In this document: positions 44,304 through 53,303 of the stretch, one piece after another
Layout of the letters: every line of letters begins with the position of its first letter
Position numbering within the stretch: position 1 is the first letter of the stretch
Origin: Chitinophagaceae bacterium
GTDB taxonomy: Bacteria > Bacteroidota > Bacteroidia > Chitinophagales > Chitinophagaceae
Length of the DNA: 64,000 nucleotides
NCBI GenBank assembly: GCA_016702745.1
Contig: JADJDJ010000005.1
Span: forward strand, 171,037-235,036
Direction of reading: 5' to 3'
The notes under the pieces: model-generated
The model's database searches: none
The model's input: the letters and a program-made list of their open reading frames with translations, nothing else
Told to the model about the DNA's origin: nothing
Program-made: the position numbers and the translations under genes

Positions 44304-45680
44304 ATGGAGAATCTGGATGAAGTGTATTTCATTGGTATCGGAGGAATCGGGATGAGTGCCATTGCCCGGTTCTTCAAAGAGGGAGGAGTGAAAGTGAGTG
44401 GTTATGATAAAACAGAAACGGCACTCACCAAAGAACTGGTGGCGGGCGGTATCCCCGTACACTATGAAGAAAATACGGAGCTGATACCAACACAACCGGA
44501 TATGGTGGTGTACACACCTGCCATTCCTGAGCAACACAAGGAGTTGCAATATTACCGGGAGAAAGGAATTAAAGTGGTAAAGAGAAGTGATGTGCTGGAG
44601 TTAATCAGTAAAAGTTCTTTTAATATATGCATTGCCGGTACACATGGTAAAACAACCATTACCACCATGGTGGCACACTTACTCCGCGACAGCGGTTTTG
44701 GGTGCAATGCCTTCCTGGGTGGTATTGCGGTAAACTATGGTACCAATTTCTGGAGCAGCCCGAAAAATGTTTGTGTGATCGAAGCGGATGAGTATGATCG
44801 CAGTTTTCTGAAACTGGATCCGGATATCGCCATCATCACTGCGATGGATGCCGACCATTTGGATATTTATGGAACAGCAGCAGCGATGGAAGAGGCTTTT
44901 ATCGGTTTCAGTGGAAAAATCAGAAAAGACGGTATCCTGATCAGACAGTTTGGGTTGAAAAGAGGCAGGGAATTGAAAGGCGATCAGCAGTTGACTTACA
45001 GCCTGCAGAATGAAAGCGCTGTGAGTTATGCTGCTAATATCCGGATGATGCAGGGCGGATATGAGTATGATGTGGTGATTGGTGAGGAGCGGATTGAAAA
45101 TATACGGTTGAATATGGGTGGTATGCACAATGTAGAGAATACAGTAGCCGCCATCACCGTAGCCAGTTCTTTGGGGATTGATCATGACAGGATCAAAGCA
45201 GCTGTGGAAAGTTTCCGGGGAGTGAAGCGCAGGTTTGAGTACCTCATTAAAAATGAAAGACTGGTATTCATTGACGATTATGCACACCATCCCGAGGAAT
45301 TGAAAGCATTGATCACCGGGGCAAAGACTTTATTTCCCCAGCGGAAGTGCACGGTGATCTTTCAGCCACACTTGTACAGCCGGACCCGGGATCTTGCGAG
45401 CGGATTTGCAGCTTCGCTGGACCTGGCGGATGAAGTGATCCTGCTGCCCATTTACCCGGCGAGGGAATTACCGCTGGAAGGGGTGGACAGTCAGCTGATC
45501 CTGGATCAGATGAATGGAGAATATAAATCGGTCAAGGAAAAACAGGAGCTGCTCAACTGGATCGAAAAGGGTTTTGCAAAAACTGTGAACCTTGACTTTG
45601 GAGAAATATTGATCACAGCAGGAGCCGGAGATATTGATATGCTGCTGGATGCTATCAAAGAGTCATTAAAAAATGTATAG
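44304..45680 (+). CDS. murC: UDP-N-acetylmuramate:L-alanine ligase MurC
   Basis: About 458 residues. MurC attaches L-Ala to UDP-MurNAc. The N-terminus VYFIGIGGIGMSAIARFF is the UDP-binding Rossmann motif, the central domain has CIAGTHGKTTITTMVA and VIEADEYDRSFLKL with DADHLDIYG, and the C-terminal domain has IDDYAHHPEELKALI and FQPHLYSRTRDL. The start is placed at the ATG at 44304 (MENLDEVYFIG), because relatives begin a few residues before the GIGGIG loop and a CCCC-TTTA-GGGG hairpin lies just ahead. The ATG at 44283 and TTG at 44196 are alternatives. Its TAG shares a base with the GTG start of ftsQ. Confidence 0.93.
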   Translation: MENLDEVYFIGIGGIGMSAIARFFKEGGVKVSGYDKTETALTKELVAGGIPVHYEENTELIPTQPDMVVYTPAIPEQHKELQYYREKGIKVVKRSDVLELISKSSFNICIAGTHGKTTITTMVAHLLRDSGFGCNAFLGGIAVNYGTNFWSSPKNVCVIEADEYDRSFLKLDPDIAIITAMDADHLDIYGTAAAMEEAFIGFSGKIRKDGILIRQFGLKRGRELKGDQQLTYSLQNESAVSYAANIRMMQGGYEYDVVIGEERIENIRLNMGGMHNVENTVAAITVASSLGIDHDRIKAAVESFRGVKRRFEYLIKNERLVFIDDYAHHPEELKALITGAKTLFPQRKCTVIFQPHLYSRTRDLASGFAASLDLADEVILLPIYPARELPLEGVDSQLILDQMNGEYKSVKEKQELLNWIEKGFAKTVNLDFGEILITAGAGDIDMLLDAIKESLKNV

Positions 45681-46858
45681 TGAACGCTAAAACAACGATA
45701 AGGAAAATTTTATTTGTAACCATCTGGCTTTGCATCGGTGGGGGCATGCTTACCTTATTGCTGGCTGCGATCAGCAGTAAGAAGAAAGGGGTATGCAGTG
45801 ATTATGAAATCACCCTGAAAGGCCCTACAAATAATTTCTTTATCAGTGAACAGGAAGTAGAGCAATTGCTGGTAAAAGCAGGTGCCGGAAAAATAAGGGG
45901 AGAAGCCATTGAATCTTTCCGCCTGCATGAAATGGAAGAAATGCTGGAGAAAAATACCTGGATCAGTGATGCTGAAATTTATTTCGATAATAAACAGGTG
46001 CTTCATGTAACGGTTACTGAAAAAGAACCGGTAGCAAGGATATTCAGTACAAGCGGACAGTCATTTTATATTGATCAGACCGGAAAGAAAATGCCACTCT
46101 CCGATAAACTGAGCGCAAAAGTTCCTGTCTTCACCGGCTTTCCTGACAAAAAACGTTTATCCGTAAAGGATAGTGCACTCTTGCAGGAAATCAGGGAAAC
46201 TGCACAGTTTATTCTGGCTGATCCTTTCTGGCTGGCCCAGGTAGCACAGGTGGATATCAATCCAGAAGGTAATATGGAAATGATTCCGGTCGTGGGAAAT
46301 CATGTAGTGAAGCTGGGTCGTGGAGAACAGATTCCTGCCAAGTTCAACCGCCTGATGGTATTCTATCGCCAGGTGCTGAGTAAAACCGGTTTTGATAAAT
46401 ATAAACTGATTGATGTCCAATATAAGGGACAGGTAGTGGCTTCCCGTTATGCCGGTGATCCTAAAGTGGATTCCGTGCAGTTAAGACGTAATGTTGAAAA
46501 ACTATTAAAGCAGTACCTGGAATCAGCCGATGATACAGTGGTTCGGATCCTGGCCCCAATCACCCCGCTTGAAAATGATTCTGCCACCGGAAATAATGCA
46601 TTGCCCGTAGAAAATACTGTAAACCCTGAGCCACCTAAGAATCCCAACCCCGGCCTGGAACCCAAGACCCCGTCTGTAAATAAAAATACAGACGGGCAGG
46701 CTGAAAAAAAGACTGTAAAAAAACAGGACCCACCTAAAATTTCAGAAAAGAAAAAAGTGGATCCAAAAAAGACTGAAAAGAAAAAAGAGGAAAAGAAAGC
46801 GCCGAAGGCAGTGATGCCGAAGAAACCGGTGGAGGAGGAGAATGGGGGATATAATTAG
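45680..46858 (+). CDS. ftsQ: cell division protein FtsQ-like, with long Lys/Pro-rich tail
   Basis: This 392-residue bitopic protein has a transmembrane helix at about residues 10-32 (LFVTIWLCIGGGMLTLLLAAI), then a POTRA-like domain (FISEQEVEQLLVKAG) and beta domain (WISDAEIYFDNKQVLHVTVTEKEP, FYIDQTGKKMP, VFTGFP) of the FtsQ type. From about residue 285 on it becomes a low-complexity tail rich in Pro, Lys and Glu (about 105 residues). FtsQ links early and late divisome parts. The start is GTG at 45680, overlapping the murC stop (TAGTG). The tail is presumably periplasmic; its role is unknown. Confidence 0.88.
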   Translation: MNAKTTIRKILFVTIWLCIGGGMLTLLLAAISSKKKGVCSDYEITLKGPTNNFFISEQEVEQLLVKAGAGKIRGEAIESFRLHEMEEMLEKNTWISDAEIYFDNKQVLHVTVTEKEPVARIFSTSGQSFYIDQTGKKMPLSDKLSAKVPVFTGFPDKKRLSVKDSALLQEIRETAQFILADPFWLAQVAQVDINPEGNMEMIPVVGNHVVKLGRGEQIPAKFNRLMVFYRQVLSKTGFDKYKLIDVQYKGQVVASRYAGDPKVDSVQLRRNVEKLLKQYLESADDTVVRILAPITPLENDSATGNNALPVENTVNPEPPKNPNPGLEPKTPSVNKNTDGQAEKKTVKKQDPPKISEKKKVDPKKTEKKKEEKKAPKAVMPKKPVEEENGGYN

Positions 46859-46888
46859 CGAGTGGCGAGTGGCGAGTGGGGAATGGGA
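46858..46888. repeat. GCGAGTGG word repeat between ftsQ and ftsA
   Basis: Three copies of GCGAGTGG-type words (GCGAGTGG, CGAGTGG, CGAGTGGGG) and a degenerate GAATGGG. The same vocabulary occurs at 31408-31440. It lies inside the dcw cluster and should be transcribed. The rest of the gap to ftsA is A-rich. Confidence 0.6.
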
Positions 46889-46959
46889 AAACAGACAACG
46901 AACAAGGTTGTGGAGAAACACAGCCGGACAAAATAAAACAACAACTAAAAACAACAACT

Positions 46960-48333
46960 ATGAACAACGAACAACCCATTATCGTCGGCCTTGACATAGG
47001 GACGACCAAGATTGCGGTTATTGCCGGTCGTAAGAACGAGTTTGGCAAACTGGAGATCCTGGGTTTTGGTAAAGCCAGCTCGAACGGTGTGAAGCACGGA
47101 CAAGTGCTCAACATCGATGAAACCATTAAAGCCATCCGGTCGGCACTGGATAATTGCTTTGCATCTAACCCCGGTCTAAACATCAATGAAGTATATGTGG
47201 GGATTGCCGGTCACCATATCAAGAGCTTACAAACCCGTGGGGATATTGTAAGACAGCATACCGATATTGAAATAACCCAGAAGGAAATTGACCAGCTGGT
47301 GGATGATCAGTATAAAACATATATCCCGGCCGGCGACCAGATCATTGATGTGATCCCGCAGGAATTTACCGTGGACAATTTTCAGAATATCCCCAATCCT
47401 ATCGGATATGGTGGTGTTAAAATCGGCGCCAATTTCCATATCATCACCGGAGATAAAAATGCCATCCGTAATATCAACCGCAGCGTGGAAAGATCCGGAT
47501 TGCATACCAAGGACCTGGTATTGCAACCACTGGCTTCTTCTTCAGCTGTAATGGGACAGGAAGACCTGGAAGCAGGTGTGGCCATCGTGGATATTGGTGG
47601 TGGTACCACCGACCTGGCTGTATTCTATGAAGGAATTCTGAAACATACTGCCGTTATTCCATTTGCCGGTGAGAATATCACCAATGATATTAAAACAGGA
47701 CTCGGCGTATTGAAAACACAGGCCGAAGCCATGAAGGTTCAGTTTGGAAGTGCACTGGCTAATGAAGCCAAGTCCAATGCCTATATCACCATTCCCGGTT
47801 TAAGAGGAATGCCTGCCAAGGAAATCAGCGTAAAAAACCTGGCCAATATCATTCAGGCAAGGATGAGTGAAATCATGGACTTTGTTACCTATCATCTCAA
47901 GCAGGTAGGTTTGGATAACCGCATGCTCAATGGTGGTATCATCTTAACCGGTGGTGGTTCACAATTGAAACACCTGATCCAGTTAACCGAATACACCACC
48001 GGATTGCCTGCAAGAATCGGTTTCCCCAATGAACATTTGGCTGCCGGTCATATTGAAGAACTGGCCAAGCCCACTTACTCCACCTGTATAGGTTTGATCC
48101 TGAAAGGATATGATGATTATGAACATAACCGCAAACAGTTTGAAAAAGACTTTGCGAATGTGTCCGTTCCGGATGCACTGAAGCAACAGGCAGGGGAAGA
48201 GGTTCCGGTAGTGGTGGAAGAGGCGGTGAGTGAAACGGAAATGAACCGTCGGAAAAACCTGACCGGTTTCTGGAGCAAATTCAAAGACAGGATCATTGAT
48301 CTGTTCAAAGAAGAAGAAGACAAACACCTGTAA
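46960..48333 (+). CDS. ftsA: cell division protein FtsA
   Basis: This 457-residue actin-like ATPase tethers FtsZ to the membrane. Phosphate-1 motif IVGLDIGTTKIAVIAG (about 7-22), connect and phosphate-2 blocks (VAIVDIGGGTTDLAVF), adenosine motif ILTGGGSQLKHL, and a C-terminal amphipathic segment (RIIDLFKEEEDKHL) are visible. The start is the ATG at 46960 (MNNEQPIIVGLD). An upstream frame from 46876 reads only through the word repeat and lacks family similarity. ftsZ follows after 106 bases. Confidence 0.95.
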   Translation: MNNEQPIIVGLDIGTTKIAVIAGRKNEFGKLEILGFGKASSNGVKHGQVLNIDETIKAIRSALDNCFASNPGLNINEVYVGIAGHHIKSLQTRGDIVRQHTDIEITQKEIDQLVDDQYKTYIPAGDQIIDVIPQEFTVDNFQNIPNPIGYGGVKIGANFHIITGDKNAIRNINRSVERSGLHTKDLVLQPLASSSAVMGQEDLEAGVAIVDIGGGTTDLAVFYEGILKHTAVIPFAGENITNDIKTGLGVLKTQAEAMKVQFGSALANEAKSNAYITIPGLRGMPAKEISVKNLANIIQARMSEIMDFVTYHLKQVGLDNRMLNGGIILTGGGSQLKHLIQLTEYTTGLPARIGFPNEHLAAGHIEELAKPTYSTCIGLILKGYDDYEHNRKQFEKDFANVSVPDALKQQAGEEVPVVVEEAVSETEMNRRKNLTGFWSKFKDRIIDLFKEEEDKHL

Positions 48334-48439
48334 TAAGGTCACCATTAATCATTTTCATTTTAAATGTGCGCGATAACCGGCAACAGCCGGACCAAAACGA
48401 ACCAGCATTTAAAATTTTAATATCCAAAAACGAGTACTT

Positions 48440-50410
48440 ATGATACATTTTGATCTGCCAAAAGAAAAATCCTCTATCCTGAAAGTGATTGGAGTCGGAG
48501 GCGGCGGAGGCAATGCAGTGAATTATATGTTCAGTCAGCAGATTGAGGGCGTCAACTTTGTGATCTGTAATACCGATTCACAGGCCCTTACCAGTAGTGA
48601 TATCCCTAACCGGATACAACTCGGCCCCCACCTTACACAGGGCCTCGGAGCGGGAGCCAATCCTGAAATCGGCCGGCAGGCAACAGAAGAATCACTGGAA
48701 GAAATTAAAAGAATTCTGGAAGTGAATACAAAGATGGCTTTTATCACTGCCGGTATGGGCGGTGGTACCGGTACAGGCGGTGCACCCATCATTGCTAAAA
48801 TTTGTAAAGACCTGGGCATTCTGACTGTGGGTATCGTAACCACACCGTTTGCCTACGAAGGAAAAAAACGCCAGCAACAGGCACAGGAAGGGATCCGGTT
48901 CCTGGAACAATATGTGGATACATTGCTGGTGATTAGTAATGATAAACTGCGTCACCAGTATGGTAACCTGAAAATGCGGGAAGCATTTGCCAAAGCTGAT
49001 AATGTGCTGGCCACCGCTGCCAAATGTATTACGGATGTAATCAACAGTACCGGGCAGATCAATGTGGATTTTGCCGATGTATGTACGGTGATGAAGAACG
49101 GAGGGGTGGCGATACTTGGTAATGCCGAGGCTTCCGGTGAAAACAGGGCCCAGCAGGCCATTGAAGAAGCATTGAATTCTCCACTGCTGAATGATAATGA
49201 TATCAGGGGTGCAAAATGGATCCTGATCAATATCACTTCTTCAACCGGTGAACATGAGTTTACCATGGATGAAGTGGAAGTGATCCAGAATTACCTGCTC
49301 ACACAGGCTGGTGAGAATACCGATGTGATCCTGGGTATGGGTTACGACAGTAACCTGGGCGATAAACTGGGCATCACCCTGATCGCCACCGGATTTGAAC
49401 ATAAAGATCCGTTTGCTAAAACCGAGCCGAAGAAAGAAGAACCAAAGCCGGAAGAAAAAATCGTGATGTTGCTGGAAAAACAACCGGAAGCGCCGGTGGT
49501 GATCAAACTGCAACCCGTTGTGAGAGCTGAAGAAACACCTGCGATGCTGGAAAAGGAAATGCAGGTGATGGAAGATGAACTGATGCCTGCCACTGAAGAG
49601 GATTATCTGATGCCAAGATTAGTGGAAGAGCCGCAACCTGCACCAGCACCAGTCATTGATTTCACGGATATGCGGGAGGAAGAACCTGCTATTGTGCATT
49701 ATGAACTCGAAGTGGAGAAAAAAGAAGAAGAAAAATTACTTAGTAATAATACGGTAAACAGTACTGGGACTATTACTGTTGGCAACTTGTCAACAGTAGT
49801 AAAACAGGATAGTATACATTCGATTGCACAATCCGTTCCCCCCACAATTAAAGAAACCGATGCTGAGATGATCCTCAGCATAAAAGATAGTAACCCGGTG
49901 TCTGCAGCATCAGGAGGTTATCTGGCCAGACCATCCAATATCTACGCAGAATCAAAAGCAGAGGAAATCACCTCAAAGCGTTCTGCAGAAGAACCGGTCC
50001 CTTCACCCGTCACTGCCAGCAAGGACGAGGAAGAACTCCTTGACCTGCAAATGCAGTTGGTAGAAAGGGATGACATTCCGGCGGCGGATATGCCGTTGGC
50101 CCATCAGGCTCAGCAACCTTTGTCCACCGAAGTTGAGGATCCTGCAATGCAGGACGAAACCGAGGAACAGAAACGTAGGGCAGCCGAACGATTACATAAG
50201 TTGAGAAACTTGTCGTTCAATGTTAACGCTGCTGACCCCAATAATGAGTTTGAGACTGTGCCGGCTTATATCCGCCGCAATATGGAATTATACAATCATA
50301 ATTCCCATATTGAGCAGTTCTATAGCAGCTATGAAGTAAAGGCCGACGAAAAGAACCAGGCCCAAATCAGTTCCATCAACACATTCCTGGAAGGTAAAAA
50401 ACCTGATTAA
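48440..50410 (+). CDS. ftsZ: cell division GTPase FtsZ with very long C-terminal linker
   Basis: This 656-residue tubulin homologue forms the Z ring. The GTPase core (about 1-320) has GVGGGGGNAVNYM, the tubulin signature GGGTGTGGAP (107-116), KLRHQYGNLKMREAFAKADN and NITSSTGEHEFTMDE. The region from about 325 to 590 is a disordered, Glu/Pro-rich linker, far longer than in Escherichia coli. A motif like the conserved C-terminal peptide follows (FETVPAYIRRNMELYN, about 595-610), then about 45 residues more. It ends the dcw cluster and is followed by a strong terminator at 50501-50530. Cytoplasmic, membrane-recruited by FtsA. Confidence 0.95.
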   Translation: MIHFDLPKEKSSILKVIGVGGGGGNAVNYMFSQQIEGVNFVICNTDSQALTSSDIPNRIQLGPHLTQGLGAGANPEIGRQATEESLEEIKRILEVNTKMAFITAGMGGGTGTGGAPIIAKICKDLGILTVGIVTTPFAYEGKKRQQQAQEGIRFLEQYVDTLLVISNDKLRHQYGNLKMREAFAKADNVLATAAKCITDVINSTGQINVDFADVCTVMKNGGVAILGNAEASGENRAQQAIEEALNSPLLNDNDIRGAKWILINITSSTGEHEFTMDEVEVIQNYLLTQAGENTDVILGMGYDSNLGDKLGITLIATGFEHKDPFAKTEPKKEEPKPEEKIVMLLEKQPEAPVVIKLQPVVRAEETPAMLEKEMQVMEDELMPATEEDYLMPRLVEEPQPAPAPVIDFTDMREEEPAIVHYELEVEKKEEEKLLSNNTVNSTGTITVGNLSTVVKQDSIHSIAQSVPPTIKETDAEMILSIKDSNPVSAASGGYLARPSNIYAESKAEEITSKRSAEEPVPSPVTASKDEEELLDLQMQLVERDDIPAADMPLAHQAQQPLSTEVEDPAMQDETEEQKRRAAERLHKLRNLSFNVNAADPNNEFETVPAYIRRNMELYNHNSHIEQFYSSYEVKADEKNQAQISSINTFLEGKKPD

Positions 50411-50500
50411 GATAATAAGGTGACCCGGCACGTCCGGACCACCAAAGGCTGTTCGTTCCAATGAAGCCACTGAGCATTTAGCTAGTGATTTTTAGTTGTT

Positions 50501-50530
50501 CCCCCCGGTTTCTACCGGGGGGTTTCTTTT
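50501..50530 (+). terminator. strong intrinsic terminator closing the dcw cluster
   Basis: CCCCCCGGT-TTCT-ACCGGGGGG is a perfect 9-bp stem followed by TTTCTTTTTTTT, 90 bases after ftsZ. Confidence 0.95.
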
Positions 50531-50644
50531 TTTTAAGTAAATGTAATTGACAGCCCCTCTGTAATGGATGAACCAAAACCTGGTCGGAGGATTGAATGAT
50601 TATTCAGAAATGATAAAAGGGAAAAAAGAATGAGACATCCGGTA

Positions 50645-51451
50645 TTACCAGTTAATATCAAAACCAATAGTGCCGATCATCTCGAAATACCCGAATCCAT
50701 GCCGGGCCCGGTTGCCTTTGATGCTGCTGGTTTCCGCCAGGGCATCTACATATCTTACATAACCGGATTTGCCGGTCAGTTCAAAGAAAATTCTTTTACC
50801 GGGGTAAATTCTCAACCCACCTTCCGCACTGGCATTATAACCGGCTATATGAAACTTGTTATTCAGCCGGTCGCCCCGCCAGGTAAAATCTGAACGCGGA
50901 ATGTTGATGCCGGCCCCGATTTTCCATATACTGCTCAACAGCTTACGGTGTTTTTTATTCGTATAGGCCAGGTCATGCTGCTGCACATAATTAAAGTGAA
51001 GAAAATTGGCCCCGTCCGTATGTTCAAAATGAAGGAAACTGGCAGCAGTCAGTATACTGTCACCATCTACTGACTTCCCGTCAATCTTTCCGGTAACATG
51101 GATCATTTGTCCTTTGTTAAGGATATACTTGGCATGATCAAAATTGGCTTCAATCGCGCGGGTATGTTTTTTATTAAGGTAAAAACCAAGCCGGTAATTA
51201 TATTGGGGGAGAGAAAATTTCCAGGGTTTATCAATGATGGTCTGAAACCCGGGGTTATGATGTGCCCTGGCCTTATGCAAAGTAAAATCATCACCATTGG
51301 CCATCCTGAAATGGATATTACTGCGGGTATACCATTCTACATTATAGCCCCATTGAAAATAGAGTCCGCTGCTTCGGTTTTTTTGTTGCTGGGAATAAGA
51401 AAACTGGATACTGATGAACCAGAAAAATACCAGCGCCAGGAATTTGAACAT
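50645..51451 (-). CDS. outer-membrane beta-barrel-like secreted protein
   Basis: This 268-residue protein has a signal peptide (1-20, ending QFSYSQ) and a mature part of alternating polar and aromatic residues (YNYRLGFYLN, AIEANFDHAKYIL, FGYFEMIGTIGFDINW with a C-terminal aromatic Trp), consistent with an outer-membrane beta-barrel. Related proteins are common in Bacteroidota and unnamed. It lies 36 bases downstream of the ABC-2 permease gene on the same strand and may be cotranscribed. I cannot assign a substrate or partner. Confidence 0.7.
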   Translation of the reverse strand: MFKFLALVFFWFISIQFSYSQQQKNRSSGLYFQWGYNVEWYTRSNIHFRMANGDDFTLHKARAHHNPGFQTIIDKPWKFSLPQYNYRLGFYLNKKHTRAIEANFDHAKYILNKGQMIHVTGKIDGKSVDGDSILTAASFLHFEHTDGANFLHFNYVQQHDLAYTNKKHRKLLSSIWKIGAGINIPRSDFTWRGDRLNNKFHIAGYNASAEGGLRIYPGKRIFFELTGKSGYVRYVDALAETSSIKGNRARHGFGYFEMIGTIGFDINW

Positions 51452-51487
51452 GCCTAAAAATAATCATATTTCGACTATCCGGCCCCG

Positions 51488-52306
51488 TTATTTGAGATCT
51501 CTTCTTCGGTTCAGCCAGTAACAAAAGACCCAGATGAAAGCGGTCAACAACACACTTAACAGGAAATGCAGCGGCACTGCATCCAGATCCTTTTGATAGG
51601 CGGAAGGATTGGTCAGGTACCAGAATCCTGGTTTGGGGATCAACCGGTCCGAAATTTCAAGCGGGAAATAACTGGCAGCGGCAACTTTTTTCCATGACAA
51701 CCATCCCACCAGCAGGTTCTCCAGTACGATATAGTAAAATAGGAAGATACCCAACGCCAGAAAAGCTTTCCTTACCAGGAATCCGATCAGAAAAGCCAGG
51801 GATAACTGGGCAAAGGTCTGCAATGCAAACAAACCGGTATAATAAGCCTGCCCCCAGGTATTCCGGATCAGGCGTTCCTGATTGATCAGTCCGGAAATCA
51901 GGGCGACGAGGAAATAGAGAATCGTGATCAGCAAGGTAATCATCAGCACATCCATCAGTTTACTGCTGATAAACCGGTCACGGCTCCAGCCATCGATAAT
52001 ATTCTGCCGGTGTGTTTTAAAACTGTATTCATTGCTGATGAACATAATGACAACCACCGCAGGAATAAAAACAAAGAGAGATGAAAAGAAGGCAACGGAA
52101 TGCCAGACCTCCGGGAAGGAGAAAGGATTGCCCAATGCCATTTTTGCATAGGTGCTTGCCTGTCCGGGCTGACTGGTGATATCCTGGAAACCTGCATAAA
52201 AAATATAATTGATACCGGGATAGGAAACGGCTGTGATCCCCAGGATCCACCAGAAAGCATTGTACTTTCTCATCTTCAGCCACTCAGTATATATCAAAGT
52301 TTTCAT
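51488..52306 (-). CDS. ABC-2 type transporter permease
   Basis: This 272-residue protein has about six transmembrane helices in the ABC-2 arrangement, with an early conserved segment (MKTLIYTEWLKMRKYNAFWW) typical of permeases in the gliding/bacteriocin-export subgroup. The ATPase gene at 52314-53210 is directly upstream on the same strand (7 bases), so the two form one transporter. Substrates of such two-gene ABC-2 systems include antibiotics, lipids and peptides. Here nothing specifies the substrate. Confidence 0.85.
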   Translation of the reverse strand: MKTLIYTEWLKMRKYNAFWWILGITAVSYPGINYIFYAGFQDITSQPGQASTYAKMALGNPFSFPEVWHSVAFFSSLFVFIPAVVVIMFISNEYSFKTHRQNIIDGWSRDRFISSKLMDVLMITLLITILYFLVALISGLINQERLIRNTWGQAYYTGLFALQTFAQLSLAFLIGFLVRKAFLALGIFLFYYIVLENLLVGWLSWKKVAAASYFPLEISDRLIPKPGFWYLTNPSAYQKDLDAVPLHFLLSVLLTAFIWVFCYWLNRRRDLK

Positions 52307-52313
52307 GATCGCA

Positions 52314-53210
52314 TTAATTATTGGTCAGTTCAAAGAATCGGGCTTCCAGTTTTTTCTTTTTCAGAATCAGGTGGGTCAATACAACACCCTGTTCAAAACA
52401 AAGCCGGTTGATATCATCCAGTTTTGCGGTACCCTGGGGAAATACAACCTGTACAGTATTTGTTTTTTCATCCAGCAATACCTTGCCTCCTGTTTTTTGC
52501 AGTACAGCTTCCAGCGCCTGCAGGTTAGCCGCACTCATTTCTACCAGATCATCATCTTTCATAATCTCATCCACATGTCCGGTAGTGATCAGCTGACCAT
52601 TTTTTAAAATAGCGGCATGTGTACATACTCTTTCCACTTCATCCAGCAGGTGACTGGCCATAATAATCGTATGTCCCTGGTCCCTCAACTCGCGGATCAG
52701 TTCTCGGATTTCGGCAATACCTACCGGATCCAGTCCATTAGTGGGTTCATCCAGAACCAGAACTTTGGGATTACCCAGCAGGGCAGCTGCAATCGCCAGT
52801 CTTTGCTTCATTCCCAGACTATAAGATTTGAAGGGTGCCCAACGCCGGTCATACAGATTCACTTTGCGCAATACATTATCAATATCCTGTTTGTTGCCCC
52901 TGCCGCTGATAGCCTGGGTGATTTTCAGGTTATCGGTAGCGGAGAGATAACTATAAAAGTTAGGGGTCTCCAGCAGGGTACCGATTTTTTTACGTTGTTC
53001 AGATGAACCCGGTTTTCCGAACCAGCGGAAGCCGCCATTATTCGGACGCAGTACATCCATGATAATGCCAAGCAAAGTGGTCTTACCACTGCCATTGGGT
53101 CCCAGGATGCCGAATACACTATTCTCCGGTACCTCAAACGACACGCCATTTAAGGCCCTGACGGTTGAGTAGGATTTGTATAAATTATCAACAGAAAGCA
53201 CAATACTCAT
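52314..53210 (-). CDS. ABC transporter ATP-binding protein
   Basis: This 298-residue ATPase shows Walker A GPNGSGKTT, Q-loop TLLETPNFYSYLSATDNL, signature YSLGMKQRLAIAAAL, Walker B VLVLDEPTNGLDP and H-loop MASHLLDEVERV. A C-terminal domain of about 80 residues follows, as in ABC-2 drug or polysaccharide exporters. It is paired with the permease gene that follows after 7 bases. The gene is complete. The divergent TIGR01777 gene starts 93 bases upstream. Confidence 0.92.
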   Translation of the reverse strand: MSIVLSVDNLYKSYSTVRALNGVSFEVPENSVFGILGPNGSGKTTLLGIIMDVLRPNNGGFRWFGKPGSSEQRKKIGTLLETPNFYSYLSATDNLKITQAISGRGNKQDIDNVLRKVNLYDRRWAPFKSYSLGMKQRLAIAAALLGNPKVLVLDEPTNGLDPVGIAEIRELIRELRDQGHTIIMASHLLDEVERVCTHAAILKNGQLITTGHVDEIMKDDDLVEMSAANLQALEAVLQKTGGKVLLDEKTNTVQVVFPQGTAKLDDINRLCFEQGVVLTHLILKKKKLEARFFELTNN

Positions 53211-53303
53211 ACGCTTTTTTTATTCGGGTTCAAGTTATGTTTTTCCCGCCGTTTGCCCTGAACATTGCCGATGAATGGTTGTTATTTAGGTCTAAATTGC
53301 AAT

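Noticed and set aside
46876..46959. N-terminal extension of FtsA
   Set aside because: The 28 extra codons read through the GAGTGG repeat and an A-rich leader. Conserved FtsA begins at the ATG at 46960.
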